A stretch of 59,293 bases of DNA from Desulfobacteraceae bacterium 4572_89. GTDB taxonomy: Bacteria; Desulfobacterota; Desulfobacteria; Desulfobacterales; Desulfobacteraceae. The position numbers were made by a program, and so were the translations under genes. Below are positions 8,105 to 17,266 of this stretch, piece by piece. Each line of letters opens with the position of its first letter. Position 1 is the first letter of the stretch. Below the pieces are notes generated by a model. The model ran no database searches, was not told the origin of the DNA, and saw only the letters and a list, made by a program, of their open reading frames with translations. The stretch lies in contig NBML01000011.1 in the NCBI GenBank assembly GCA_002085465.1, positions 1 through 59,293 of the forward strand, read 5' to 3'.

Positions 8105-8575
8105 TCACGTCCTCAAACATGCAATAAGACGTTCCGGTGTTTGAAAAAAGCCAAAAATATCCAGGACATCTGTAACCAGAAGATCTGCAGCCCCAAGGGA
8201 GGATGTGGCAAGGCCCTCCTTCCCGGATACGGCAATGCCGATTCCGGCCTCTTTGAGCATCATCCTGTCATTGGAACCATTTCCGGCACAAAGGGTCTGG
8301 TCTGCTCCAAGATTTCGGATATAGTCACGTTTCCTTTGTGCCTGGTTCTCTTTGGGGATAATTGTCAAGACAGCATCTATATTCTGGAGTTCCTTTTCTA
8401 CAAATCCAAAGGTGTCTGCCGTAATTACATGAAATTTAACCTGTCTGGAATACTTCTTTATTCCCTCTTTCACACCTTTGATCAATTTCCCGTCAAGGGC
8501 AATGGTCCCATTATAATCCAAAACCACATGTTTGATATTAATTTTTCCGAATCCCGGTATGTTCATAGGAATCAT
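8105..8575 (-). CDS. HAD-superfamily soluble P-type-ATPase-like phosphatase
   Basis: A 156-residue HAD core without a cap domain. Motif I is L-D-Y-N-G-T-I-A, where the usual second Asp is replaced by Asn, as in the soluble P-type-ATPase-like group (COG4087). T-A-D-T-F-G gives motif II, K-R-D-Y is the likely motif III lysine, and G-N-G-S-N-D-R-M-M-L is motif IV. An AAGGAG lies upstream of the ATG. The gene is last in the leftward pstSCAB-like operon, 33 bases after the ATPase gene, so it may act on a phosphoester linked to the imported anion. That link is contextual only. Confidence 0.75.
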   Translation of the reverse strand: MIPMNIPGFGKINIKHVVLDYNGTIALDGKLIKGVKEGIKKYSRQVKFHVITADTFGFVEKELQNIDAVLTIIPKENQAQRKRDYIRNLGADQTLCAGNGSNDRMMLKEAGIGIAVSGKEGLATSSLGAADLLVTDVLDIFGFFQTPERLIACLRT

Positions 8576-8608
8576 AATTTTCTCCTTTTACCCTTGATGA
8601 TCATTTTT

Positions 8609-9313
8609 TTATTTTTGTTCCAATCTTCGGTCGGATAATACCAGTTTATTGTCAGCAATACGATCTACCTGGTCTATATGGTGGGATACCAGGATGATGG
8701 TACATTTTTTTTTCAATTGTACGAGCAGGTCTTCGATCACCCGGGCAGATGTTTCATCCAGGGAGGAAGTAGGTTCATCTAAGAGCAGAACCTGGGGTTC
8801 GAGAACCAGAGCCCTTGCAATGCAAAGCCGCTGCTGCTGTCCCCCGGAAAGAAGGCCGGCATCTGAGGAAAGCCTATCTTTTACCTCATCCCAGAGGAAA
8901 GATTCTGTAAGGGCCTGCTCAATTTTTTGTGCGATTATGGTTTTATTTTTTTCTCCCCTCAATTTTAAAGGGAACTCAATATTTTTATAAATACTCATGG
9001 GCAGGGGATTGGGAACCTGGAACACCATCCCCACCCTTTGCCGAAGCTCTGTTACGGAATAATTCTTATGGTAGATATCTTCAAAACCGTTACCAAAATC
9101 CATGAGAATGGTGCCTTTGACTTTGGCATCTTCAATGCTTTCCCACAGACGGTTCAGAGCCATGAGAAAGGATGATTTCCCCTGGCCCGACGGTCCTGAA
9201 ATGGAGGTGATGGATTTTTTTTCAAATTCAATACAGATATTTTCAAAAATTTGTTGATTTTTATAATAAAATCCCAGTTTTTTAATTTGAATTTTTATCT
9301 GTTTTTTTCCCAT
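8609..9313 (-). CDS. pstB: Phosphate-type ABC transporter ATP-binding protein
   Basis: A 234-residue ABC ATPase. Walker A is G-P-S-G-Q-G-K-S-S, the Q-loop region V-F-Q-V-P-N-P-L-P-M-S-I-Y closely matches the PstB signature, the ABC signature is L-S-G-G-Q-Q-Q-R, Walker B is V-L-L-L-D-E-P, and the H-loop is V-S-H-H. It powers uptake with the two permeases upstream. ATG 9313 is preferred over the in-frame TTG 9319; it begins six bases after the pstA stop. It is shorter than typical PstB and no phoU follows, which is unusual for a phosphate system. Another oxyanion is therefore possible. Confidence 0.85.
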   Translation of the reverse strand: MGKKQIKIQIKKLGFYYKNQQIFENICIEFEKKSITSISGPSGQGKSSFLMALNRLWESIEDAKVKGTILMDFGNGFEDIYHKNYSVTELRQRVGMVFQVPNPLPMSIYKNIEFPLKLRGEKNKTIIAQKIEQALTESFLWDEVKDRLSSDAGLLSGGQQQRLCIARALVLEPQVLLLDEPTSSLDETSARVIEDLLVQLKKKCTIILVSHHIDQVDRIADNKLVLSDRRLEQK

Positions 9314-9319
9314 TATCAA

Positions 9320-10204
9320 TCAGTAACTGAACCTTGTCTTTGCTGTCAGCCATTCCTTAACCCAATGGGATATACCAAAAAGCACGGCACAAATCAGTAA
9401 TAAAATTATGGCTGCACCATACCCTTTCATAAGTTCAAATTGATCAGAATACTCTGAAGCAATATAATAAATATAAAAAGGCAGGGCTTCAAAACCTGAA
9501 AAAATTGATTTTGGAATGCCTGCTACAGCGACAACCCCTGTCAGCATGATAACCGCTGTATCCTCAGCACACCTGCCAATGGCAAGGACAATGCCACTGG
9601 TAATGTCAGAGATTGAAGCCGGAAGAAGAACCAGAAAAATATTTTCAAGTTTTGTTGCGCCCAGGCTGGGGGCTGTCAGTCTAAGAAGCAGGGGAAGGCT
9701 TTCAAGGGCAACCTGGGTAGTTTTAATGATATAAGGCAGCACTAGAAAGGCCAGTGACAGGGCGGAAATCAACAGGCAGGGGAATATTTGGCTGTTAAAG
9801 GAGTGATGCAGCAAAACAGTGATGGAAAACCCGAAAAGTCCAATAACAATAGAGGGTACCCCGGCAAGGATATCAAAGCACAGACTAAAGATTTTTTTTA
9901 TTGAGTCTGGTGCATATTCAGCCAGAAAAATTCCCGAAGCAAGGCCCAAAGGAAGGGCAAAACCAATGGAGAGCAAAATAAGAAAAAAGGTTCCGACCAT
10001 GGCCGGGAAAAGGCCGCCAAAGACCTGCTGTTTAAATAGCAGGGCCTCCAGGGGGCTGGTATTGGCAAAGATCAGTTCCAGGCTGATGGCCTTGTACCCT
10101 TTTAAAATTAAAAATCCGATAATCAAAATCATGCTTCCCACAAGCAAAATAGCGCAACACCATGCAAAAAAACCCAGCAGCATATCCCAGACATTTTTTC
10201 CCAT
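9320..10204 (-). CDS. pstA: Phosphate-type ABC transporter permease PstA
   Basis: A 294-residue inner-membrane permease with about six hydrophobic helices. The PstA-type loop A-G-V-P-S-I-V-I-G-L-F-G-F is present, and so is the ATPase-coupling EAA region (S-L-G-A-T-K-L-E-N-I-F...L-P). I place the start at ATG 10204, which overlaps the pstC stop by one base (TGATG). The longer frame starting at 10279 lies wholly inside pstC and adds a non-hydrophobic extension. It is followed by pstB after five bases. Confidence 0.85.
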   Translation of the reverse strand: MGKNVWDMLLGFFAWCCAILLVGSMILIIGFLILKGYKAISLELIFANTSPLEALLFKQQVFGGLFPAMVGTFFLILLSIGFALPLGLASGIFLAEYAPDSIKKIFSLCFDILAGVPSIVIGLFGFSITVLLHHSFNSQIFPCLLISALSLAFLVLPYIIKTTQVALESLPLLLRLTAPSLGATKLENIFLVLLPASISDITSGIVLAIGRCAEDTAVIMLTGVVAVAGIPKSIFSGFEALPFYIYYIASEYSDQFELMKGYGAAIILLLICAVLFGISHWVKEWLTAKTRFSY

Positions 10205-11052
10205 CAGTTTTGTTTCCCGGCTGAAAACCTTGCCAGAAAAATGCCAAAGCTTGTCATTAAATACAGGATACCACCGCACACAAATATGGTTTTAAATTCA
10301 ATGCTGTCAAAATCAGCCGCAATAATCATGGCAATATGGGCTGTCAAAGTCCTGGCAGAATCCAATGGGGATGTCGGCAGCACAACTGAGTTACCGCTGA
10401 TCATGAGAGCGATGAGGGTGTCTCCCATAGCTCTTCCAAATGCCAATATAATACCGGTCAAAATTCCCGGCCAGGCCTGGGGTAATAGAAGGTAGATCAA
10501 TTTTTGAAATTGGGTTCCTCCCAGGGCATCCACTGCATTCAGATAGGTTTTGGGAACCCTGGCAAAACTTTGGGAAAAGAACAGAATCATTGTGGGGGAG
10601 ATTACAAGTCCCAGCATAAGAGAAGCCGACAGAATACACATGCCAGAGCCATGGGAAACAAATCCTCTCACTTGGGGAACCAGTAAAAAAACCCCGACAA
10701 ACCCGTAAATAACAGTAGGGACAGCGGTCATGAGCTTGACAAATTTTTTCAAAAATCTGCCGGGTTTGTCCGGGCGGATGATTTCAATAAAAATGGAACA
10801 GCCAAGGCTTACAGGGAAGCTGACAACCAGACTCAAAAGGGCGATGCAAAGGGTTCCCACAATCATGGGCAGTATACCGAAAAGCCCGTGGTCAGGAGAC
10901 CATGGACCCGTCAGGACTTCCAGAATCATATCATTTTTTATGATTGGCAGGCTCAAAATCACCATAAAACCCAAAACAGCCAAGGTGACCCCGGCACTTA
11001 AAGCCGTGGCACCCCAAAAAATAATTCCTGCGATATGCTCCCTGTGCTGCAT
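10204..11052 (-). CDS. pstC: Phosphate-type ABC transporter permease PstC
   Basis: A 282-residue membrane protein with about six transmembrane segments. Recognisable PstC features are A-V-P-T-V-I-Y-G-F-V-G-V-F in the third helix region, a long central periplasmic loop, and the coupling region A-L-G-G-T-Q-F-Q-K-L-I-Y. The start ATG overlaps the pstS stop (TGATG), so the whole cluster is tightly coupled. It pairs with PstA to form the channel. Confidence 0.85.
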   Translation of the reverse strand: MQHREHIAGIIFWGATALSAGVTLAVLGFMVILSLPIIKNDMILEVLTGPWSPDHGLFGILPMIVGTLCIALLSLVVSFPVSLGCSIFIEIIRPDKPGRFLKKFVKLMTAVPTVIYGFVGVFLLVPQVRGFVSHGSGMCILSASLMLGLVISPTMILFFSQSFARVPKTYLNAVDALGGTQFQKLIYLLLPQAWPGILTGIILAFGRAMGDTLIALMISGNSVVLPTSPLDSARTLTAHIAMIIAADFDSIEFKTIFVCGGILYLMTSFGIFLARFSAGKQN

Positions 11053-11885
11053 CAGTCGACCGGGATAAACCCTTTTTCAGCTGCAATCCCCTGACCGGCA
11101 GGACTTAAAAGGTAATCAATGAATTTTTTCGCCAGGCCTGAGGCATCCCCCCTGGTATTGCTGTATAGCCCCCTTGCAACCTTGTATTCTCCATTTTTAA
11201 CCGTATCCAGATCAGGAGCCACATTATCCACTCGAACCGGGCACACGGTCTTGTCAATATACCCCACCGAAACATATCCAATGGCATATGGATCATTGGT
11301 AATCGCTGATTTCATGGCACCGTTGGAAACGATAAAATTCGCTTTACCGGAAATAATTCCCTTATTCAAGGCTTTTTTCCAGAACACAGCACGGGTTCCG
11401 CTGGATTCATCCCGGGTATAGATATTGATCCCCCTGTCTTCCCCTCCAAGGGCTTTCCAGTTTAAAATAGTTCCTGCAAATATGTCCTGGAGCTGTTTCC
11501 CGGACAGCTTCTTTACAGGGTTTCCAGGATTCACAACGGCAGCAACTCCATCAATGGCCCATTTATACATGACAAGGCCATATCTGCTGACTTCCGATTC
11601 TGTAGCCTGCCTGCCTGAATTCCCAATGTTTACCAGTCCTTCCCCAACCTGCTTGATCCCGGCACCAGATCCGCCTCCTGCAATGGTAATCTGGATGTCC
11701 GGGTTAAAGATCATGATTCTCCTGGCTGCTTCCTTCATCACGGGTATGTGGGCAGTACCCCCTGAAATCCTCAGCACACCTTTTTCCCCTGTAAAAGAAT
11801 CAAGCTCTGAAGCAGAACAAATCACTGCTGTTATCATAAATATTGCAATCAAAATAACCCATTTTGTTACGGTAATCTTTTTCAA
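11052..11885 (-). CDS. pstS: Phosphate-type periplasmic substrate-binding protein
   Basis: A 277-residue exported protein. The signal peptide covers about residues 1-25 (K-K-I-T then a hydrophobic run, cleavage near C-S-A-S). The mature part begins L-R-I-S-G-G-T-A-H-I-P and contains A-G-G-G-S-G-A-G-I-K-Q-V, I-G-N-S-G-R and R-D-E-S-S-G-T-R-A-V-F, the oxyanion-binding loops of the PstS-like class. R-D-E-S-S-G-T matches the loop that contacts phosphate. The group also includes proteins of uncertain anion specificity. The first-gene position in the operon is usual for a binding protein. Confidence 0.85.
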   Translation of the reverse strand: MKKITVTKWVILIAIFMITAVICSASELDSFTGEKGVLRISGGTAHIPVMKEAARRIMIFNPDIQITIAGGGSGAGIKQVGEGLVNIGNSGRQATESEVSRYGLVMYKWAIDGVAAVVNPGNPVKKLSGKQLQDIFAGTILNWKALGGEDRGINIYTRDESSGTRAVFWKKALNKGIISGKANFIVSNGAMKSAITNDPYAIGYVSVGYIDKTVCPVRVDNVAPDLDTVKNGEYKVARGLYSNTRGDASGLAKKFIDYLLSPAGQGIAAEKGFIPVD

Positions 11886-12039
11886 TTTTTTTCTCCTTGT
11901 AAGCTGTCTCTGCTTTATTTCATCCTGGATTGTACATTTTATATGGCCGTTTATATTTCCAGTATTGGTTTTTACACCAAAGATGATGTTTAAAATGTCG
12001 AATCATTTTGCTGGGGTAATAAAACAGGCAGAGGGGATA

Positions 12040-12052
12040 AATCAAATTGATT
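12040..12052. promoter_or_regulatory. Candidate LysR operator upstream of pstS
   Basis: A short palindrome, AATCA-AAT-TGATT, sits in the 202-base gap between the lysR gene and pstS. LysR proteins usually bind interrupted dyads of about this size (T-N11-A type). The gap holds no gene. No PHO box was recognised by eye. The assignment is inference. Confidence 0.3.
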
Positions 12053-12087
12053 GTTCTGATTTAAATCCCAAAAAGTATTGGATATTT

Positions 12088-12978
12088 CTATAGGGTATGT
12101 CTTGCGAATTCGATAAATTTATTGCAGATGGGGGACCGTGCCCTTTTTTTGGACAGGGTCAGATAAAAATAGCGGTCAAGGTTTAGACCCCTTACGGACA
12201 ATTCTATTAATCTCCCTTTATTGATATCATCCCGGACAGCTATGGTTGAAAGGATGGATATCCCCACATGGTGCAAAATCCCTTGAATGACAGAGACCGT
12301 GTTGCCCATGGTCACACAAATGTTCAAATTGTTTGAATGGAACCCGGCTGCTTCCAGGCTTTTACAAATGGACTGCCAGGTTCCTGATCCTTTTTCCCTT
12401 GCAATCACTTTTTCTTTAAAAAGCTTTGAGACATCAACAAAAGTTCTTTGGGCCCATTTATGGTCTGGGGGAACGATGAGTTTCATTTCATCGGAAATCA
12501 ATTTTTCCTGTGTTATCCCTGGGTCATCAATTTTAGCGCCCACAATGCCGATTTCTATTTTTCCTTTTTTGATTTTCCTGATAACCTCAAGGGTATCCCC
12601 GGCTGTCAATTCCATGGAAACTCCGGGAAATTTTTCCAAAAAAGGCCCCATTAGTCCGGGCAGGATATATCCGGAAGGAATGGTGCTGCCGCCGATAAAA
12701 AGCGTTCCCCTGGTTCTTCCCAAAAAATCATGCAGATCTGATTCAGCCTTGTCCCTTAGGGTCAGGAGCTGTTTGGAATACTGATAAAGGATTTCACCGG
12801 CTTTTGTAGGTTCAGTGGTTTTCCCAAGCCTGTCCAAAAGGCGGCAGTGAAAATAATCTTCAAGTTCTTTGACGTGAAGGCTCACTGTGGGCTGGGAAAG
12901 GTTAATGGATGACGATGCCTTTGAAAAGCTCTTATTTTCAACGACAGAAACAAAAACATGAAGCTGCCATAAATCCAT
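12088..12978 (-). CDS. LysR-family regulator, selenium-metabolism-associated type
   Basis: A 296-residue LysR protein. The N-terminal winged helix has M-D-L-W-Q-L-H-V-F, S-F-S-K-A-S-S-S-I-N-L-S-Q-P-T-V-S-L-H and L-E-D-Y-F-H-C-R-L-L-D-R-L-G-K. The effector domain starts around residue 90 with F-I-G-G-S-T-I-P-S-G-Y-I-L-P. The M-D-L-W-Q-L-H...G-G-S-T-I-P-G-Y pattern is that of the subgroup named selenium metabolism-associated LysR regulators. It lies upstream of the pst-like operon and 41 bases downstream of the MttB-like gene, all on the minus strand, so it could control either. AAAGGAT supports the start. Effector unknown. Confidence 0.85.
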   Translation of the reverse strand: MDLWQLHVFVSVVENKSFSKASSSINLSQPTVSLHVKELEDYFHCRLLDRLGKTTEPTKAGEILYQYSKQLLTLRDKAESDLHDFLGRTRGTLFIGGSTIPSGYILPGLMGPFLEKFPGVSMELTAGDTLEVIRKIKKGKIEIGIVGAKIDDPGITQEKLISDEMKLIVPPDHKWAQRTFVDVSKLFKEKVIAREKGSGTWQSICKSLEAAGFHSNNLNICVTMGNTVSVIQGILHHVGISILSTIAVRDDINKGRLIELSVRGLNLDRYFYLTLSKKRARSPICNKFIEFARHTL

Positions 12979-13019
12979 ATCAATCCTTTTCTTTCCAGGC
13001 TTTTTTCGCCCCTGTTTTA

Positions 13020-14489
13020 TTAACGGGAGAGAAAAGATTCTCCCCTTGCCAGGATTTCCCCATGATCTTCCGGAGTTGTTGGGTTGTTAAGGAGTTCACA
13101 GGTTTTGTCCTTTAAAATTTTATCCGCCTCTGGTTCGCCCTGGGCCCTCCATTTATCAAGGCTCAGAAAAGGCCAGATAGAGCTTGAAAACTGGGAATCT
13201 CTGAAATTTTTTGCTGTCAGATCTGACATGAAAAAATTTCCCCCAGGTCCCACTTTGGATATATCTGAAAGCCCTGTGTTTTCATCATCCAGGGAGAAAC
13301 CTGACACAAAATTCCTTGACTGAAAAATCAAATCATCGGCATAGACCACAAGTTCAGGAGAAAAAACAAGGGAATCAAAACTGCCCCCAACAAAGGGAAT
13401 CATGCCGGCCCTGCCCAGGCAGCTTGTAAAGTGGTTAATGCAAAGGGTTGTGCCGGCGAGAAGATCCGCACCCCAGCCGTTTCCTGAGCCGGAAGTCCCG
13501 CAGTGGGGAATTTTGTAAGATGTCATCATTTCTGCACAGGCCAGATTCAGCAGCAAAGTATTGGGGGAATAAAAACTGCCGGCATTCTTCATGTCAAAGG
13601 CAGCAGGAAGACTTCCCAGAATTATAGGGGTGCCCTCTTTTACAAGCTGGCTGTATACCAGTCCTGCCAGCAGTTCTGCCGTTAACAGGGCCAGGGTTCC
13701 AGCCGGGGTAATGGGACAGGTGGCTCCGGACATTCCATAGTTGGAAAAAATAAAGGGCAGACCTCTGTTAATGGCTGCATCCATTTTCATTGTGGTTTCA
13801 GAATTTAAAACCAAAGGGGTAATGGGATTTACATAGGGAATAATAAAAGGACGATCAGATAAATCCCCATGGATATGCTCACAAAGGTCCAGGGCTGGAG
13901 TAAAGGAATCCCAGTCGGAAATAAGCATGACCAGGGGTTTTGTAGTGTTGGCCATCATTTCCAGGACCCCATGTACATCCGCAGTTTCAGGTGGAAGATC
14001 CTGGATCACACCCGGGGTTGAAATAAAATCAAAATTACCAAGGTGATGCCCCAGCCCTGTGGCCTCTGCCATGTGATGGCGGTGAAAAGGCTTAATTTTA
14101 TTGGTAAAGGGGTCCTGATAATGGAGATTGGTTACTCCGATCCCGAAAACTGCTTCCTGGGTTCCATTCCCGGTCAGAGAAAAACATGGGCTGCCCAGGC
14201 GGTCATAAATATTGATTTCACATGGAGCTGCTTTGATTGCCCACTGGACAAGATCCCTGGGTATATGTATTTGCTTATCTTTATGGAATCCATCACCCTT
14301 ATGGTTCTTTCCAAGGGCTTTTTCTAACAGATGTCTGGCATCCTGATCATCAATAGTCACCCCGGTTTTTTCAAGGATCAAAAGAGCATCTTCATGAACT
14401 TTTTTTATCTGTTCCCGGGTCATGACCCTTATTTCAGGTTTCAGGTCAAACATTAATTTCCTTTCAAAATTACGGGCTATTTCGTTCAC
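13020..14489 (-). CDS. MttB-family methyltransferase without pyrrolysine (quaternary-amine methyltransferase type)
   Basis: A 489-residue member of the trimethylamine methyltransferase superfamily (COG5598). It aligns without gaps to the amber-coded MttB at 18330 around the active site. At the pyrrolysine position this protein has Ser335 (codon TCA, 13485-13487) within G-T-S-G-S-G-N-G-W-G-A-D. Characterised non-pyrrolysine members demethylate glycine betaine (MtgB), proline betaine, carnitine or gamma-butyrobetaine, passing the methyl to a cobalamin protein. It is the last gene of a leftward operon behind a polar-amino-acid-type ABC transporter, which suggests that its substrate is a zwitterionic betaine brought in by that system. 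No corrinoid protein gene is adjacent. The exact substrate cannot be told from sequence. Confidence 0.85.
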   Translation of the reverse strand: MNEIARNFERKLMFDLKPEIRVMTREQIKKVHEDALLILEKTGVTIDDQDARHLLEKALGKNHKGDGFHKDKQIHIPRDLVQWAIKAAPCEINIYDRLGSPCFSLTGNGTQEAVFGIGVTNLHYQDPFTNKIKPFHRHHMAEATGLGHHLGNFDFISTPGVIQDLPPETADVHGVLEMMANTTKPLVMLISDWDSFTPALDLCEHIHGDLSDRPFIIPYVNPITPLVLNSETTMKMDAAINRGLPFIFSNYGMSGATCPITPAGTLALLTAELLAGLVYSQLVKEGTPIILGSLPAAFDMKNAGSFYSPNTLLLNLACAEMMTSYKIPHCGTSGSGNGWGADLLAGTTLCINHFTSCLGRAGMIPFVGGSFDSLVFSPELVVYADDLIFQSRNFVSGFSLDDENTGLSDISKVGPGGNFFMSDLTAKNFRDSQFSSSIWPFLSLDKWRAQGEPEADKILKDKTCELLNNPTTPEDHGEILARGESFLSR

Positions 14490-14506
14490 TTTATTTCATC
14501 TGCAGG

Positions 14507-15271
14507 CTAAAGGATATGGGCCAGGAACTGCCTGGTACGCTGGTGTTCAGGGTTATTGAAAATCTTCTCCGGCGGTCCTTCTTCGATCCAGTTGCCCCCA
14601 TCCATGATAAAGACACGATCTGCCACATCCCGGGCAAAGTGCATTTCATGGGTTACAGCAATAATGGTCATGCCCTCTTTGGCCAGACGTTCCATTACAT
14701 CCACCACCTCCCCCACAAGTTCAGGGTCCAGTGCCGAGGTGGGCTCATCAAAGAGCATGACCTTGGGCTTCATGGCAAGGCTTCTGGCAATGGCTACCCT
14801 CTGCTGCTGCCCGCCTGAGAGGCGTGAAGGGTGTTCGTCACGCTTTTCCGTCAGTCCCACCCAGTCAAGAAGTTCTTCTGCATAGACAATGGCCTGCTTT
14901 TTTTTCTGGCCCAGCACTGTTACCGGTCCTTCAATAATGTTTTCCAAAACAGTCATATGGGGAAAAAGATTAAAGGATTGAAAGCACATACCGGTTTTCT
15001 TGCGGATATCCAGAATATGATTTTCCCTTGTCTTATCATTTTCACCGGCATTAATTGCAATCCCGTCCACTTCAATGGTTCCGGCCGTGGGTTCTTCCAG
15101 AAAATTGATGCAGCGCAGCAAAGTACTTTTCCCTGAACCCGAAGCCCCCAGAATCACAATGGTTTCGCCTTTATTCACTTCAAGATCAATGCCGCAAAGC
15201 ACATGAAGTGTTCCACCAAATACCTTATGAACATTGGTGATTTTTACCATGGGTGTTGAATTTTTTGTCAT
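14507..15271 (-). CDS. Amino-acid-type ABC transporter ATP-binding protein (GlnQ-like)
   Basis: A 254-residue ABC ATPase of the polar amino acid uptake family. Walker A is [10 protein letters not shown], the Q-loop [12 protein letters not shown] is typical of GlnQ/HisP, the signature is [13 protein letters not shown], Walker B is [14 protein letters not shown], and the H-loop is V-T-H-E-M. The start overlaps the permease stop by four bases (ATGA). The MttB-like gene follows 17 bases after the stop. This arrangement ties the transporter to methylated-amine use. Confidence 0.9.
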   Translation of the reverse strand: MTKNSTPMVKITNVHKVFGGTLHVLCGIDLEVNKGETIVILGASGSGKSTLLRCINFLEEPTAGTIEVDGIAINAGENDKTRENHILDIRKKTGMCFQSFNLFPHMTVLENIIEGPVTVLGQKKKQAIVYAEELLDWVGLTEKRDEHPSRLSGGQQQRVAIARSLAMKPKVMLFDEPTSALDPELVGEVVDVMERLAKEGMTIIAVTHEMHFARDVADRVFIMDGGNWIEEGPPEKIFNNPEHQRTRQFLAHIL

Positions 15272-16134
15272 GATATCCTCCTGTCGCCCCTGGCCATATG
15301 CCGTTCAATCTTCTCCTGGACAAATTGCAGGATCATACACATGATCCAATAAATAAATGCCACCATGATCAGCATTTCAAGGGATTGAAAATGCCTCCTC
15401 CCCACCTTTATGGCCCGATAGGAAAGTTCCCACACCCCCATCAGAGAAACCAGGGAGGAATCCTTGATCATGGCAATAAACTCATTGGAGACCGGTGGGA
15501 TAATCACCCTCAGGGCCTGGGGGAAAATTACTCTTTTCATGGTCTGAGCTTTGGTCATGCCCAGGGCCTTTGCAGCTTCTGTCTGACCGATTTTAATGGA
15601 CTGAATACCAGCCCGGACGGTTTCTGTCATATAGGCACCATAACACACCCCAAGGGCCAGAATACCCGCTGGAACAGCAGGAAGGGTAAGAAGACGCTGA
15701 ATTCCCGGAATTCCGTAGGCTTCCAGTGCTTTGCCGATCTGGGGCAGAGCCAAATACCACATATAGACCTGGACTAAAAGAGGGGTTCCCCGGATAAGGG
15801 ACACATAGGAGGTTGCAATACTGTTGAAGATAGGGTTTGTGGAAAGCCGACCCAGGGCTCCCACCACGGCAAGAATGCAGGCCAGAGATATGGCAAGGAA
15901 AGCCACCAGAAAGGTGTATCCGCTGCCGGCAAGAATAAAGGGAAGCCATTTGGCCATGAATTTGAAATCAAGTCCCAAAACTATAAGGGTAGTTACCATA
16001 AAAATAATCAAAACAACAAAAGCGATGATCATATTTCGCCTGTACTTTGATTTTTTTTCTTCAATTTGATTGAGAACCTGCTGGGCTTCCAAAGGGATGC
16101 CCCCTGCTCCCGGGAGTGTGGTATTGGCAGTCAT
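15268..16134 (-). CDS. Amino-acid-type ABC transporter permease
   Basis: A 288-residue permease of the His/Glu/Gln/Arg/opine family. The first ~35 residues are a polar cytosolic extension, followed by hydrophobic segments. The family loop [13 protein letters not shown] and the EAA coupling motif [13 protein letters not shown]...I-F-P-Q-A are clear. Only one permease gene is present, so it probably acts as a homodimer. It is separated from the upstream binding-protein gene by a strong hairpin terminator (16182-16229), which should lower its expression relative to the binding protein. Confidence 0.9.
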   Translation of the reverse strand: MTANTTLPGAGGIPLEAQQVLNQIEEKKSKYRRNMIIAFVVLIIFMVTTLIVLGLDFKFMAKWLPFILAGSGYTFLVAFLAISLACILAVVGALGRLSTNPIFNSIATSYVSLIRGTPLLVQVYMWYLALPQIGKALEAYGIPGIQRLLTLPAVPAGILALGVCYGAYMTETVRAGIQSIKIGQTEAAKALGMTKAQTMKRVIFPQALRVIIPPVSNEFIAMIKDSSLVSLMGVWELSYRAIKVGRRHFQSLEMLIMVAFIYWIMCMILQFVQEKIERHMARGDRRIS

Positions 16135-16181
16135 TCCTATCTCCTTTTGTCTTATAGCTAGGACCTGTTACTGGAAAAAAA

Positions 16182-16229
16182 GAAGCGGTCTCAAATAGTC
16201 CGGACTTACAGGACTGTTAAAACCGCTTC
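16182..16229 (-). terminator. Intrinsic terminator/attenuator between binding protein and permease
   Basis: Read on the minus strand, GAAGCGGT (16229-16222) pairs with ACCGCTTC (16189-16182) and runs directly into seven T residues. A nested AGTCC/GGACT hairpin lies inside the loop. It sits in the 107-base gap after the binding-protein gene and before the permease gene of the same operon. Partial read-through would give an excess of binding protein over membrane subunits, a common arrangement in ABC operons. Confidence 0.75.
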
Positions 16230-16241
16230 CAGATTCTTATT

Positions 16242-17093
16242 TTATAACTTTGGGATCAGATTGGTATGATAGAATTTTTCCGACAGCTTGACCAGGGTGC
16301 CGTCAGCATACATGGATTTTAAAATCTCATTGAGTTTGTCCACAAGGGTCTGGCTGTTGGCACGACTTTTATCCAGGGCAAAACTAAGGGGTTCGTAATA
16401 GGGTGGTTCACCCAGCATTTTTATGGGACATCCACTGCCGCATCCGGATCGAATCGCCTCTGCAAGGGTCTGTTTGGATGTAAATATGGCATCCAGTCTC
16501 GCCCCATCACCCAGGGACAGATCTTCGATGTGGTTTGCATCAGTGGGATAAGTCTGCAGCTTGCCTGGTTTCCAGTCCTGATAAACGATTTTAACGTCTT
16601 CAATGGAAAGATCTTTCTGAAGATATCTTTCATTGGTTGTTTCACCGGCAATTCCAATTTTTTTGCCTGCAAGATCAGCCAGGGTTTTTATATCTGTATT
16701 GTCTTTATGTACTGCAAACTGGGCTGGAGAGCTGTAATAGGGCAGGGTAAATAATAGAGCATTTTTTCTCTCTTTTGTGGGAGTCATGGAGCCTATGGAA
16801 AGATCCCATCGTTTCCCCCATTTTCCCGCTGTAATTAGATCCCAGTCCGGTGTAATAAATTTAACCTTTACACCCAGTCTTTTGGCAACTTCCTTTGCAA
16901 CACTTACATCAAACCCTTCCAACTCACCCTTGTCGTTTAGAAAACTCTGGGGAGCATAATTGGCATCTGTTGATACCACTATGGTCTTGGCTTCATAAAT
17001 TTCTTCAAGTGCAGATTTTCCAGCCATACTGGTTCCTGCAAAGACAAGCAGCATTGCTGAAATTAGAGCCCAGCCCATAAACAATTTTTTCAT
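16242..17093 (-). CDS. Amino-acid-type ABC transporter substrate-binding protein
   Basis: A 283-residue family-3 periplasmic binding protein. The signal peptide spans about residues 1-24 (cleavage near S-M-A). The mature protein has V-V-S-T-D-A-N-Y-A-P-Q-S-F, L-E-G-F-D-V-S-V-A-K-E-V-A-K-R-L and S-I-G-S-M-T-P-T-K-E-R. The two C-C-rich residues in R-S-G-C-G-S-G-C-P could form a disulfide and are unusual for the family. A strong AGGAGG precedes the ATG. It is the first gene of the operon ending with the MttB-like gene, so a methylated amino acid or betaine is the likely ligand (inference). The 173-base gap upstream has no gene; a 15-base palindrome (17237-17251) sits there just beyond the regulator stop. 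Confidence 0.88.
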   Translation of the reverse strand: MKKLFMGWALISAMLLVFAGTSMAGKSALEEIYEAKTIVVSTDANYAPQSFLNDKGELEGFDVSVAKEVAKRLGVKVKFITPDWDLITAGKWGKRWDLSIGSMTPTKERKNALLFTLPYYSSPAQFAVHKDNTDIKTLADLAGKKIGIAGETTNERYLQKDLSIEDVKIVYQDWKPGKLQTYPTDANHIEDLSLGDGARLDAIFTSKQTLAEAIRSGCGSGCPIKMLGEPPYYEPLSFALDKSRANSQTLVDKLNEILKSMYADGTLVKLSEKFYHTNLIPKL

Positions 17094-17266
17094 AAAAACC
17101 TCCTGTTCATATTAATATTAATTTTCCCATAACAAAATGCCACGGGAATATACTTAGTAATTTATTAACAAACATGAATCAACTAACAATTTTTTACTAG
17201 CCCCAAAAAAACTATCTAGAACATTTACAGATGTCAAGTATTTTAAATACTGTCCTATACTTCCAA

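Noticed and set aside
10205..10279. Longer PstA start inside pstC
   Set aside because: The ATG at 10204, overlapping the pstC stop, fits translational coupling and the hydrophobic start of the family.
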